64,000 bases of DNA from Deltaproteobacteria bacterium (GCA_017644045.1 JAEPMI010000008.1:248001-312000); one strand, 5' to 3'. Shown: positions 28,654 through 37,091, counted from the stretch's first letter. The notes: generated by a model not told the origin, from the sequence alone. Numbers and translations are program-made.

Positions 28654-29297
28654 AAACCCTTCACCTCACCTTGGCGCTCGCCACGGCGTTCGCGCTCCCC
28701 GCGTGCACTGGTTCGTACGCCGTTCGTGGGACGGTCGTCGCGCAGGCACCGCCGCCCCCGCCCACCATCGTGCGGCCGGCCCGTCCTTTTGCCGGCGCGA
28801 TCTGGATCGACGGGCACTACGACTGGACCGGCGGTCGTTACGTCTGGCGCACCGGTCGCTGGGTGCAGCCGCGCCCCGGCTACGTGTACGTGCGACCTCG
28901 CTATGTGCGTAGCGGTCGAGGCTGGGTGCAGCGGAGCGGTGGCTGGGAGCGCCGGGGTCGAACGACCGTTCGAACGCGCCGACGCCGAGCCGCTCCACGA
29001 ACCCGAGTGCGCACCCGCCGAGGCAACCGCACGCGGGTGCGCACGACCCGCGGCAACCGGACCCGGGTGCGGACGAGCCGGGGGAACCGGACCCGAGTTC
29101 GGACGAGCCGCGGAAACCGGACGCGGGTCCGCACGAACCGGGGCAACCGCACTCGAGTTCGCACCAATCGCGGTGGCGGCACGCGCGTGCGGACCCGTGG
29201 CGGGCGCGGCGACAGCCGGATGTCGCGCGGCCGTGGTCGCGATGACGACCGCGGAAGGCGTGGGCGCCGCGGTCGGGCTGGCGTTCGCGTTCGCTGA
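28650..29297 (+). CDS. YXWGXW-type lipoprotein with Arg-rich 10-residue tandem repeats
   Basis: 215 residues starting at an ATGA overlap. The N-terminus has a lipoprotein signal with lipobox 'ALPAC' (Cys 19). A Trp/Tyr/Gly-rich segment follows ('WIDGHYDWTGGRYVWRTGRW', residues ~52-71), typical of YXWGXW repeat proteins of the cell surface. Residues 121-180 are six consecutive decapeptides of the form 'RTxRGNRTRV', and the tail is Arg/Gly/Asp-rich. The very basic repeats could bind anionic lipid, nucleic acid or polysaccharide, or be the modified substrate of the neighbouring amidoligase; both are inference. The repeats are 30-bp DNA units and may vary in number. Confidence 0.75.
   Translation: MKTLHLTLALATAFALPACTGSYAVRGTVVAQAPPPPPTIVRPARPFAGAIWIDGHYDWTGGRYVWRTGRWVQPRPGYVYVRPRYVRSGRGWVQRSGGWERRGRTTVRTRRRRAAPRTRVRTRRGNRTRVRTTRGNRTRVRTSRGNRTRVRTSRGNRTRVRTNRGNRTRVRTNRGGGTRVRTRGGRGDSRMSRGRGRDDDRGRRGRRGRAGVRVR
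29010..29189 (+). repeat. Six 30-bp tandem repeats encoding RTxRGNRTRV
   Basis: In-frame minisatellite inside the Arg-rich lipoprotein gene. Units differ mainly at the third residue (R, T, S, S, N, N), and the sixth unit has GG in place of NR. Confidence 0.85.
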
Positions 29298-29396
29298 CGG
29301 GCGTGGCGGATTCGAACGCGCGTGGAGCGATGCCCCTCTTCGCCGCGAGCTCTCGACGGCACGAGGGTGGAACGGGGGATGCATCGATCCACGAGC

Positions 29397-29852
29397 ATGA
29401 GCTCCACACGCATCCTCCTCCCCTCGCTCGCGCTCGCGCTCGCGCTCGTCGGCTGCGCCGGCCCCACTCAAATGCAGGAGCGGGTCGCCGCCATCAGCCC
29501 CACGCTCGAGTCTCGGTCACCGGAGCCGGACGACGAGACGGCGCTGGCGGCCTCCGAGGCAGAGCACCCGGAGCCGGCGCTGCTCGCGCCGACCACCGGC
29601 CACCTCCAGCTGGGAGACCACACCGCTCGTGACCGACGGATCTTCGGACGTGCCCCTCGGTTGATGACCCCGTGGGACGTCGCCCTCGCCGAGCACGACG
29701 CCCCGGGCTTCGACCTCGAGCTCGTCATTCGCTATGCGGACCTGGAGCCCAGCCCTGGACCGGGCGTCAGTCGCCATCCCCTTCAGCATCGCTCGCTCGT
29801 CCTCGGGTTTCGACCCCGGACCACCGATCGGGACGCAAGCGCGCCCCAATGA
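29397..29852 (+). CDS. Predicted lipoprotein, unknown function
   Basis: 151 residues from ATG 29397, chosen because a lipoprotein signal follows directly ('LLPSLALALALVGCAG', Cys in the lipobox). The mature part is a Pro/Glu/Ala linker followed by ~90 residues with no recognised motif ('RAPRLMTPWDVALAEHDAPG', 'FDLELVIRYADLEPSPGPG'). It lies 100 bases after the Arg-rich lipoprotein and 19 bases before pssA on the same strand, so it is probably the same transcript. No function is assigned. Confidence 0.6.
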   Translation: MSSTRILLPSLALALALVGCAGPTQMQERVAAISPTLESRSPEPDDETALAASEAEHPEPALLAPTTGHLQLGDHTARDRRIFGRAPRLMTPWDVALAEHDAPGFDLELVIRYADLEPSPGPGVSRHPLQHRSLVLGFRPRTTDRDASAPQ

Positions 29853-29871
29853 GCTACTCTCGCGACACTAG

Positions 29872-30510
29872 GTGACCACCGAATCCCAGCAGACCCCGGA
29901 GCCCACGGCGCAGCCGACTCCACCTCGTTTTCGCGAGCTCGGGCTGGCCGACCTGGTCACGCTATCGAACACCGCGTTCGGGATGGCCGCGATCCTCGCC
30001 GCCGTCCACTACGCGGCGGGCGGCGAGCGACGCTCGCTGTGGTTCGCGTTCGGCGCGCTCCCGCTCGCGCTCCTCTGCGACGTCATGGACGGGGTGATCG
30101 CCCGCAAGCGCCGGAAGTCGCCCTTCGGTGGCGATCTCGACTCGCTCTCCGACGTGGTGTCCTTCGGGGTCGCGCCGGCGACGCTCGCCTACGCCCTCGG
30201 GCTCGATGGCGGCTGGGACGCGGCGATCTTCATCTTCTTCGTCGGCTGCGGCGTCGCCCGACTGGCTCGCTACAACGTGGTCGCGGACCTGATGACCGGG
30301 CCCGCGGGCAAGGTCACGCACTACGAGGGAACGCCGATCCCCATGAGCCTGATCGTGGTGGCGATCCTCGCCTACCTCTTCGGGTCGGGGCATGCCCCGG
30401 AGCACCTGGCCGAATGGCGGCTGGGGCCCTACCTGCTCCACCCCCTGTCGCTCCTCTACCTGCTGAACGGTGCGCTCATGGTCAGCCGCCTCAAGATCCC
30501 CAAGCCCTGA
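29872..30510 (+). CDS. pssA: CDP-diacylglycerol-serine O-phosphatidyltransferase
   Basis: 212 residues with a GTG start. The CDP-alcohol phosphatidyltransferase signature DGxxAR-x8-G-x3-D-x3-D is complete in 'MDGVIARKRRKSPFGGDLDS' and the following 'LSD'. Five or more hydrophobic segments surround it, as in the membrane-embedded type II phosphatidylserine synthases. It transfers the phosphatidyl group of CDP-diacylglycerol to serine, the first step to phosphatidylethanolamine. The position at the end of the amidoligase cluster may be functional or incidental. A decarboxylase gene (psd) is not adjacent in this window. Confidence 0.85.
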   Translation: MTTESQQTPEPTAQPTPPRFRELGLADLVTLSNTAFGMAAILAAVHYAAGGERRSLWFAFGALPLALLCDVMDGVIARKRRKSPFGGDLDSLSDVVSFGVAPATLAYALGLDGGWDAAIFIFFVGCGVARLARYNVVADLMTGPAGKVTHYEGTPIPMSLIVVAILAYLFGSGHAPEHLAEWRLGPYLLHPLSLLYLLNGALMVSRLKIPKP

Positions 30511-30605
30511 CGATCGCTGAGGAAGAGCGGGGCCTCACATTCGTTGAGCTGCTTTTCGGTGCTGGAGGGCACAGCACCATTGGACCCGTGTCATCCTTTG
30601 TCGTC

Positions 30606-31154
30606 ATGACCTCCCCCGCGGCGCAGGCCGAGCCCGACGAGCGGCTCGTCGCCCGGCTCCAAGAAGGGGACGACCGCGCGCTCACGCAGCTCTATCGACG
30701 GCATGCGCGCTACATCGCCGGGGTGGCGCGCCGGTTGATGGGAGACGAGCTCGAGCTCGACGAGGTCGTGCAGGAGGCGTTCATCGCCCTTCGCGATCGG
30801 GCGCACACCCTCGAGGAGCCGGGCCGGGTCCGGTCGTGGCTCGTGCGGGTGACCGTTCGTGGGGCGACGAAGCGCCTCGAGAAGCGTCGCCGTCGCCGTC
30901 GACTGCTGGCCGCGCAGCCGCCACCGCGCACCACCACCGATCCGGTGGCGGACCACGAGCTGCGCGCGCTCTTCCAGGTGCTGGAACAGGTGCCACCGAA
31001 GCTCCGGGTGCCGTGGTCGTTGCACCGCATCGAGGGCGAGACCCTCCCGCGGACCGCCGAGCTCTGCGACATCTCGCTGGCGACGGTGAAGCGCCGCATC
31101 GCCAAGGCCGACGCCCGCATTCGAGCGGCGCTCGGCCGGGAGCAGGAAGGGTGA
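30606..31154 (+). CDS. ECF-family RNA polymerase sigma factor (module 1)
   Basis: 182 residues from ATG 30606; a GTG at 30588 in the same frame is possible. Region 2 ('ALTQLYRRHARYIAGVARRL', 'ELDEVVQEAFIALRDRAH') and region 4 ('LPRTAELCDISLATVKRRI') are both present, with no region 3, as in ECF sigma factors. The linker is unusually basic ('KRLEKRRRRRRLL'). The stop overlaps the next gene as GTGA; that gene encodes a FecR-like membrane protein, the usual anti-sigma or sigma-regulator partner. It probably responds to an envelope signal and controls downstream envelope genes, perhaps this operon itself. Confidence 0.88.
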   Translation: MTSPAAQAEPDERLVARLQEGDDRALTQLYRRHARYIAGVARRLMGDELELDEVVQEAFIALRDRAHTLEEPGRVRSWLVRVTVRGATKRLEKRRRRRRLLAAQPPPRTTTDPVADHELRALFQVLEQVPPKLRVPWSLHRIEGETLPRTAELCDISLATVKRRIAKADARIRAALGREQEG

Positions 31155-32296
31155 GCGTGGACCTCGAAGAGCTCGCGCGCCGCGCCAAGGAGGTCGAGCC
31201 CGCGTGGGACGACCTCCGCGAGCAGCGGGTGCTCGAGTCGATCCGTCGAGCGCCGCCGTCGGAGCCAGAGGCGCCGCGCCGGCGGGTGGCCTGGATCGCG
31301 GCCGCGGCGATCGTCGTCTTCGGCGTGAGTGCGGGAGGCTGGCTCTGGGTGACGGGCGCGTCGAGCTCGAACCGCGTCGCAGTCGTTGCGCCGAGAGCGC
31401 CCAGCGAGCCGCCGGAGGCCGCGCGGAGCGAGATGGTCCTCGCGGACGGTTCGACGGTGGCCCTCGACGCCGACGCCCGCGTTCGTTTGGCCCTCCAGGA
31501 GCCCGAGCGGGTGGTGCTCGAGCAGGAACGAGGCCGGGCCGTCTACACCGTCGCGCAGGTGCCCGCGCGCAGCTTCGAGGTCCACACGCCGGCGGCGATC
31601 GTTCGCGTTCGCGGGACCGTCTTCGTGGTCGAGGTCGACGACGACGCGACGCTGGTCGAAGTGCGCGAGGGGCGGGTCGAGGTCGAGGCGCGGGCCGGCG
31701 ATGGTCGGCGTTCGCTCCTCGGGGTGGGCGACGCGCTCTCGGTGGCTGCCACGGCGGAGACGGTAGCGGAGCCGGAGGTCGGCGATCGGTCTTCGGCGTC
31801 GGCGGTCGGTGGTCGGCCTTCGGAGTCGGCGGTCGGTGGTCGGTCTTCGGCGTCGGCGGTCGGCGATCGGCCTTCGGAGTCGGCGGTCGGTGGTCGGTCT
31901 TCGGAGTCTCGGCCCCCTCCGCCGCCCAGCGCGGACGAGCTCCTGGCGCGTGCCGACGAGGCTCGCCTCGCGAGTGATCCGGCGCGCGCGGCCGAGGCGC
32001 TCGATGCGTTCCTGCGCCACCACGCCGACGACGGTCGCGCGGCGAGCGCCGCCTTCACGCTCGGGCGCGTCGAGAACCGGCGCGGTCGGCACCGCGTGGC
32101 CGCCCGCGCCTTCGAGCGCTCTCGCGCGTTGAGCCCGACCGGTCCTCACGCGGAGGACGCGCTGGCCCAAGAAGCGCTCGCGTGGTCGTCCGCGGGCGAC
32201 ATCGAGCGGGCCACCGACGCCGCCCGGCGCTACGCCGAGGCCTACCCGAGCGGGCTCCATCGCAGCCGCGTGCAGCGGCTCCTGAGCGGAGAGTAG
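31151..32296 (+). CDS. FecR-like sigma regulator with C-terminal TPR-like domain (module 1)
   Basis: 381 residues from a GTG overlapping the sigma gene stop. A cytoplasmic N-terminus of ~50 residues precedes one membrane helix ('VAWIAAAAIVVFGVSAGGW'). The FecR domain follows ('MVLADGSTVALDADARVRL', 'VRVRGTVFVVEVDDD', 'VREGRVEVEAR'). A linker of five 9-residue repeats ('GRSSASAVG' type) leads to a helical tail resembling TPR/YbgF repeats ('ADEARLASDPARAAEALDAF'). It would sense an envelope state and set the activity of the ECF factor. The TPR tail, absent from classical FecR, suggests a protein partner in the periplasm. Confidence 0.82.
   Translation: MSVDLEELARRAKEVEPAWDDLREQRVLESIRRAPPSEPEAPRRRVAWIAAAAIVVFGVSAGGWLWVTGASSSNRVAVVAPRAPSEPPEAARSEMVLADGSTVALDADARVRLALQEPERVVLEQERGRAVYTVAQVPARSFEVHTPAAIVRVRGTVFVVEVDDDATLVEVREGRVEVEARAGDGRRSLLGVGDALSVAATAETVAEPEVGDRSSASAVGGRPSESAVGGRSSASAVGDRPSESAVGGRSSESRPPPPPSADELLARADEARLASDPARAAEALDAFLRHHADDGRAASAAFTLGRVENRRGRHRVAARAFERSRALSPTGPHAEDALAQEALAWSSAGDIERATDAARRYAEAYPSGLHRSRVQRLLSGE
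31778..31912 (+). repeat. 27-bp TCGG-rich tandem repeats in the FecR-TPR linker
   Basis: About five in-frame 27-bp units encoding alternating 'GRSSASAVG' and 'DRPSESAVG'. They lie between the FecR domain and the TPR tail, so changes in copy number would alter linker length without a frameshift. Confidence 0.85.
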
Positions 32297-32299
32297 GGC

Positions 32300-33280
32300 G
32301 TGCGGCCCGCGTTCGTCCTCGCGCTGCTCACCGTCGCGGCGCCGGCGCGCGCGGATCCGCCCGCGTTCGATCTGCAGCTCGAGGCCTGCGACGATCTCGA
32401 TGGCGCCGCACTGGCAGCGAAGCTCGAGCTCGAGCTCCTGGACGTCGCGCCCTCGCTTCGAGAGCTGGGAGCTCCGCCGGTGGTGGTGCGCTGCTCGGGA
32501 GCGAGCGTGCACATCACCATCGGCGATCCGGCGACCGGTAAGACCGTGGCGCGCGAGGTGCCCCGTCCGAGCGCCGGGGCCGAGCGCTCCATCGCGCTCT
32601 CGGTCGCCGAGCTCTACATCGCCTCGTGGCTCGAGCTGCTGACCCGGCCGGAGGAGCCCGAGACGCCCGAGGCGACGCCCGACCCCGAGCCGGCGGCCGA
32701 GGTGCGGGCGGCCGCGCGCGAGCGAGCCTCGGCTGCCCTGCCGGTCGTCGCGCCACCGGGGGTGTGGGGCACCATCGGTCTCGAGGGCGCTGCGGGCCTG
32801 CGGGACCTCGAGGAGCCCTTCGCGTCCGTGGTGGGCGGGCTGCGCGCGAGCCTGCAACCGCGCGGCGATTGGGGGTTGGTGCTGGCGACGCGCGTCGAGC
32901 GCGGTGAGGCGGAGCGTCAGCGTGGCTCGGTGGTCGCCTGGTGGGGCACGGTCGAGCTCGGGGTCGCTTGGCGGGCGATCCGTGCGGGTGCCTTTCGCCT
33001 CGGCGCCGACCTTCGCGCGGGCGTGCTCTATACACGCATCGAAGGACGCGCGGCCGACGGGGTGCGTGCCGACGTCCACGGTGCGCTCGGGGCGCGGGTC
33101 GCGCTCGCGCTCCGGCCCGCGTTCGTCGCGGGACACTTTCGCGGTGGTCTCGTGCTGACCCTCGGCGTCGATCTCAACGCGCCCACCGGGCTCGTCAGCG
33201 ACGAGCCGCCGGTGACGACCGGTGGCTTCTTCGCCACGCTCGGCGTGGACCTCGCCGCGATCATGGGGGACCTGCGATGA
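32300..33280 (+). CDS. Predicted envelope protein, beta-rich C-terminus (module 1)
   Basis: 326 residues with a GTG start 4 bases after the FecR stop. A signal peptide ('FVLALLTVAAPARADPP') is followed by a ~110-residue domain ('LDGAALAAKLELELLDVAP', 'VTIGDPATGKTV'-like stretch). After a Glu/Pro linker the last ~180 residues alternate in the manner of outer-membrane beta strands ('VWGTIGLEGAAG', 'VVGGLRASLQPRGDWGLVLA', 'RLGADLRAGVLYTRIEG'). The layout matches the 43067-44206 protein of module 2, which also has a short N-terminal domain and a beta-rich end, although sequence identity is not obvious. Likely an outer-membrane target or sensor of the sigma module. Confidence 0.65.
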   Translation: MRPAFVLALLTVAAPARADPPAFDLQLEACDDLDGAALAAKLELELLDVAPSLRELGAPPVVVRCSGASVHITIGDPATGKTVAREVPRPSAGAERSIALSVAELYIASWLELLTRPEEPETPEATPDPEPAAEVRAAARERASAALPVVAPPGVWGTIGLEGAAGLRDLEEPFASVVGGLRASLQPRGDWGLVLATRVERGEAERQRGSVVAWWGTVELGVAWRAIRAGAFRLGADLRAGVLYTRIEGRAADGVRADVHGALGARVALALRPAFVAGHFRGGLVLTLGVDLNAPTGLVSDEPPVTTGGFFATLGVDLAAIMGDLR

Positions 33281-33357
33281 ATCCGTTGAGCCGGTCGAGC
33301 GCGCTCGTGGGCACGGCAGCGGTGAACCCTTCACCCTCGAGAAGCGAAGAACGATGA
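33277..33357 (+). CDS. Possible 26-residue linker ORF
   Basis: A frame reading 'MNPLSRSSALVGTAAVNPSP' plus six more residues. Its ATG overlaps the upstream stop (ATGA at 33277) and its own stop overlaps the ATG of the next gene (ATGA at 33354). It could carry ribosomes from the envelope protein to the lipoprotein by successive stop-restart events. It is short and otherwise featureless, so chance remains quite possible. Confidence 0.3.
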   Translation: MNPLSRSSALVGTAAVNPSPSRSEER

Positions 33358-35657
33358 CACGCGCGCTCACCCTTTCCTGCTTGGCCTCTCTCGCCCTCGC
33401 TGCCTGCGGCGACGAGCGACCGGTCCTCACCGACGAGGACGGAGGCCCGTCCCCGACCGACATGACCCTGGCCGACCTGGGACCCGAACCCGACGCGTCG
33501 ATGGACGCGGGCACCCCGGACCTCGGACCGCCGCCCGACATGGGCCCGCCGTGCCCCATCGGTCCCGATCCCGCGCCGACGGATCCGACCGCGGGGGAGT
33601 GGGATCGACGCTTCTACCTTCCCGGCGTCGGCGGCACGGCGCCCACCGACGTGCTCTCCGTCGCGATCGACGCGGACGACGTGGTCTACGTCGGCGGTCA
33701 CTTCTCGCACGGCAACGACATCCCCGCACGGAACGTGGTGAGCTGGGAGGACGGCGTAGGCTTCACGCCCCTCGGCGACGGGCTGCCGGGCGACGTCGTG
33801 GAGCTCGAGATCCATCCGACCACCGGTGACGTCTGGGCCATCGTGCGGGAGCTCGGCCACGGCATCTATCGCTGGGACGGGAGCGCGTGGTCGCTCGAGC
33901 ACGAGTCCCCCGGCTTCCTGAACGCGCTCGCCTTCGCGCCGGACGGTACGCTGATCGTCGGCGGATCGTTCGACGCGATCGACGGGGAGTCCGTCTCCAA
34001 CCTCGCGGCGTATCGCGGAGGCAGCTGGTTGCCGGTCGGTGGTGCGAGCCCCGACGAACAGGTCCTGTTCATCCTGGCGGAGGCGGACAGCCTCTGCATC
34101 GGTGGCCGCTTCTCGAACGTGGGCGCGACCGAGGCCATCTCGGTGGCCTGTCACGACGGGAGCAGCTGGAGCGCTCGGAGCCTGCCCGTGCCGGGCTACG
34201 AGGTGCGCGTGCTCGCACGCGACTCGAGCGGCGCGCTCCTCGCCGGCGGTCACTTCGATCTCGACCCCGGCGACGGCGAGGACGGAGGCTCGATCGCTCG
34301 CTGGGACGGCACCGAGTGGGGCCTCATGGGTCAGGGCTTCGTCGGCTCGATCGGGCCCGGCTACGTCGACGTCATCCAGGTCGTCGGGGACCTCGTCTAC
34401 GCGGCGGGCTCGTTCCGGGCGAGCGGTGCCACCGACGTCAACAGCGTCTCCCGCTTCGAGTCGGGGGCCTGGGGCAACATCGGCGGCGCGTTCGCCGAGG
34501 TCGGCTTCGGCATCGAGACGAACAACGTCTTCGACGGGGCGACCACCTCCACCGGCAAGCTCCTGATCGGCGGTCGCTTCACTCGCGTCGGCAGCATGCT
34601 CGCCAGCCACGTGGCCTTGTGGGACGAGACCTTCGCCTGGTCGACGCTCGAGAAGCCGACCGGCGGCGCCGCCGGAGTCGGCGGCTTCGTGGACGCGCTC
34701 GCCGCGCGCGGGCCCTGTGAGCTCTACGCGGGCGGCGAGTTCAACTACGTCGGCACCGAGCCGGCGCGAAACGTGGTCCGCGTCACTCCCACCGGACCGG
34801 AGGCGATGGGCGCGGGTCCCGTCGGCGTCGTGCGCGCGCTCGCGGTCGCCGAAGACGGCACCGTCTACGCTGGTGGTGACCTCGCCGACGGAAACCTCGT
34901 CCAATACCAGGGCGGCGCCACCTGGCCGATGGTCGGCGGTGGCGTGAACGGCGCCGTGGCCGTCTTGCTCGTCGCGAGCGACGGCCGGCTCTGGGTCGGC
35001 GGCGACTTCACCGAGGTCGGCAGCGGCGTCGCCGCTGAGCACATCGCCGTCTGGGATGGTACCGACTGGGCCGTGCCCGCGGGCGGCGTGGACGGTCCGG
35101 TGCGCGCGCTCCTCGAGCTCGCGGACGGCACCATCGTCGCCGGCGGGGCGTTCGAGCAGGCGGGGGCGACCCCGGCCATCAACATCGCCAGCTGGGATGG
35201 CGCCGAGTGGTCGGCCTACGGCGACGGCCTCCCGGCGGATCTGTCCGGCCGCGGCGTGCGTTCGCTGGCCTTCTTCGAGGGCCAGATCGTCGCCGGTGGC
35301 CAGTTCCTCAGCCTGCCGGACGCCGATGGCGCGGGCATCGCGACGTGGACCGGTTCGGCCTGGGAGACCGTCGGTGACGGCCTCTTCAGCCCCTACACGT
35401 TCAGCCCCGCCTCACCCAACGCCCTCGTGGTGGTGGGCGACGCGCTCTTCGCCACCGGCAACAACATCGCAGCCACCGACGGTGGCGAAGACACCCGCCT
35501 GGCCGTCTATCGCGGCGGCTCCTGGGCGGCGTTCGGAGAGCTCACCGACGTCTCGGAGGCGATGGTCGCGACCCCGGAGGCCCTCTGGGTCGGAGGCACC
35601 TTCACACGCGCGGGGCCGATCCCCGCGGTCGGCCTGGCGAGCTTCCTGTTCGAGTGA
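33354..35657 (+). CDS. Large lipoprotein with beta-propeller-like repeats
   Basis: 767 residues from ATG 33354. The lipoprotein signal has lipobox 'LALAAC', followed by an Asp/Pro-rich linker ('PDMGPPCPIGPDPAPTDP'). The rest consists of about 12-15 units of ~45-50 residues with recurring 'VYVGGHFS', 'NVVSWEDGVGF', 'LIVGGSFDAI' and 'IASWDGAEWSAYGDGL'. These resemble delta-60 or kelch-type blades, predicting one or two beta propellers on the outer surface. The gene ends the module-1 operon and is followed by a hairpin pair and a strong intrinsic terminator. A role in binding polysaccharide or protein is plausible but unproven. Confidence 0.8.
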   Translation: MTRALTLSCLASLALAACGDERPVLTDEDGGPSPTDMTLADLGPEPDASMDAGTPDLGPPPDMGPPCPIGPDPAPTDPTAGEWDRRFYLPGVGGTAPTDVLSVAIDADDVVYVGGHFSHGNDIPARNVVSWEDGVGFTPLGDGLPGDVVELEIHPTTGDVWAIVRELGHGIYRWDGSAWSLEHESPGFLNALAFAPDGTLIVGGSFDAIDGESVSNLAAYRGGSWLPVGGASPDEQVLFILAEADSLCIGGRFSNVGATEAISVACHDGSSWSARSLPVPGYEVRVLARDSSGALLAGGHFDLDPGDGEDGGSIARWDGTEWGLMGQGFVGSIGPGYVDVIQVVGDLVYAAGSFRASGATDVNSVSRFESGAWGNIGGAFAEVGFGIETNNVFDGATTSTGKLLIGGRFTRVGSMLASHVALWDETFAWSTLEKPTGGAAGVGGFVDALAARGPCELYAGGEFNYVGTEPARNVVRVTPTGPEAMGAGPVGVVRALAVAEDGTVYAGGDLADGNLVQYQGGATWPMVGGGVNGAVAVLLVASDGRLWVGGDFTEVGSGVAAEHIAVWDGTDWAVPAGGVDGPVRALLELADGTIVAGGAFEQAGATPAINIASWDGAEWSAYGDGLPADLSGRGVRSLAFFEGQIVAGGQFLSLPDADGAGIATWTGSAWETVGDGLFSPYTFSPASPNALVVVGDALFATGNNIAATDGGEDTRLAVYRGGSWAAFGELTDVSEAMVATPEALWVGGTFTRAGPIPAVGLASFLFE

Positions 35658-35667
35658 GGGCTTGAGG

Positions 35668-35690
35668 GCCACCGCAATGATTTCGGTGGC
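35668..35690 (+). terminator. Hairpin 1 after the propeller lipoprotein
   Basis: Stem GCCACCG / CGGTGGC with a 9-base loop, 11 bases after the stop codon. Confidence 0.5.
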
Positions 35691-35693
35691 TTG

Positions 35694-35730
35694 GGCCCCC
35701 TCTGCGTGAGCGTGGAGGGGGCCTTTGCCT
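35694..35730 (+). terminator. Strong intrinsic terminator
   Basis: Nine-bp stem GGCCCCCTC / GAGGGGGCC followed by TTTGCCTTG. This is the only stem in the window that also has a T-rich 3' flank, so it is the most convincing intrinsic terminator here. It ends the module-1 transcript. Confidence 0.8.
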
Positions 35731-35753
35731 TGAATTGCGACCCTTTTCGCTCC

Positions 35754-37091
35754 ATGAGCGGGCTCAGAACCGTGAGCAGTGCCGTTCCCCATACCCCCGC
35801 CGACCTGGGGGGCGCCGAGCCGGCGAACGTCAGCGGCGAGCGCGTGGTGAGCGCCGAGCAGGCCGCCCAGGCGAAGGCCCCCGCGAAGGCGAAGGTCGCC
35901 CGCTGGTTGGCGCTCGACCTCTTCCGCTTCCTCGCGGTGGTCCTGATGGTCCAGGGGCACGTCTTCTACGAGGTGCTCTCGGACGTCGTGCGCAACCAGG
36001 GCTGGTACGGCTGGCACAAGTACGTCCACGGCTTCACCGCGCCCATCTTCCTCTTCTCGAGCGGGCTCGCCTTCGGCATCACCACGCTCGGGCGCTGGAA
36101 GGAACACGCCACGCTCGGCAAGCCGGTGCTCAAGCGCTTCGAGCGCTACGCGATCCTCATCGGCCTCGGCTACCTGATCCACCTGCCGGTCATCAGCCTC
36201 AGCTGGGTGCTCGGGTTGAGCCCGGAGCGGCTCTCGGCGCTCACGCGGGTCGACGCGCTCCAGCACATCGGGCTCGTGCTCGCGGTCTGCGAGGCGCTGG
36301 TGCTCGCGCTGCGCAACAAAGGGCCCTACCTCGCCGTGATCGGCATCCTGCTCGTCCTCGGAGTCGGCACGGCGCCCTGGGTGTGGAACATCGACATCAG
36401 CGCGCTGCCGATCCCCATCGGCGCGTGGGTGAACGACCACACCAGCAGCATCTTCCCGATCGTTCCGTGGTGCGGGTTCATCCTCTGCGGCGTGCTCACC
36501 GCCAGCTTCGTCGAGCGTCGCCGGGGCAAGGTCGAGTCGAACCTCAAGGAGCTCGCGCTCCCCATCGCGGCCATCGGCCTGGTGGCCCTCGGCGCGGGCA
36601 TGGCGCTCCGCGATGGCCACGTCGATCCCTTCCCCGAGCACAACTTCTGGAAGACCAGCCCGTGGTTCTTCCTGATCCGCGCCGGCTGGATCTTCATCGT
36701 CCTCGCCATCCTCTGCGCCATCGACGTGGGCATCGCGCGCGCCCGCCAGCGCCGCGCCGAGAAGCGCGCGCCGCGAGAGTCGAGCCCGGGCGAGGCGCCG
36801 AAGAACGGCAAGGTCATCCGCTTCATCCAGGTGGTCGGCCAGCAGACGCTGGTGATCTACGTCGCCCACCTCTTCCTCATCTACGGCGTCGGCTTCCTGC
36901 CGGGGGTGCGCCGCTGGGTCCATCGCGACCTCGACCTGCTCGGCTCCATCGGCGTGGTCTCGGTCTTCTTCGTCCTGATGGCCGCGCTCGCCTGGGCGTG
37001 GAACTGGACCAAGAAGAACCACCTGAAGACCTTCGACCGCGTCCGCTACGCGATCACCGCCCTGATCCTGATCGCGTTCTTCGTCCGCTGA
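35754..37091 (+). CDS. Multi-pass membrane protein, DUF1624 / acyltransferase-like
   Basis: 445 residues from ATG 35754. After a ~50-residue polar start come about ten hydrophobic segments, beginning 'LALDLFRFLAVVLMVQGHVF', which is the opening of heparan-N-acetyltransferase-like / DUF1624 proteins (Asp-x2-R-F plus His). Further parts are 'GFTAPIFLFSSGLAFGI', 'YLIHLPVISLSWVLGLSP', 'DALQHIGLVLAVCEALV' and 'QQTLVIYVAHLFLIYGVGF'. Related proteins move acyl groups across the membrane onto extracytoplasmic sugars, but the substrate is not evident. It stands alone after a strong terminator, and a hairpin overlaps its stop codon. Confidence 0.75.
   Translation: MSGLRTVSSAVPHTPADLGGAEPANVSGERVVSAEQAAQAKAPAKAKVARWLALDLFRFLAVVLMVQGHVFYEVLSDVVRNQGWYGWHKYVHGFTAPIFLFSSGLAFGITTLGRWKEHATLGKPVLKRFERYAILIGLGYLIHLPVISLSWVLGLSPERLSALTRVDALQHIGLVLAVCEALVLALRNKGPYLAVIGILLVLGVGTAPWVWNIDISALPIPIGAWVNDHTSSIFPIVPWCGFILCGVLTASFVERRRGKVESNLKELALPIAAIGLVALGAGMALRDGHVDPFPEHNFWKTSPWFFLIRAGWIFIVLAILCAIDVGIARARQRRAEKRAPRESSPGEAPKNGKVIRFIQVVGQQTLVIYVAHLFLIYGVGFLPGVRRWVHRDLDLLGSIGVVSVFFVLMAALAWAWNWTKKNHLKTFDRVRYAITALILIAFFVR

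Noticed and set aside
29298-29396. A hidden gene between the two lipoproteins near 29.3 kb
   Set aside because: Only a short frame without a start, signal or motif; nothing supportable was seen.
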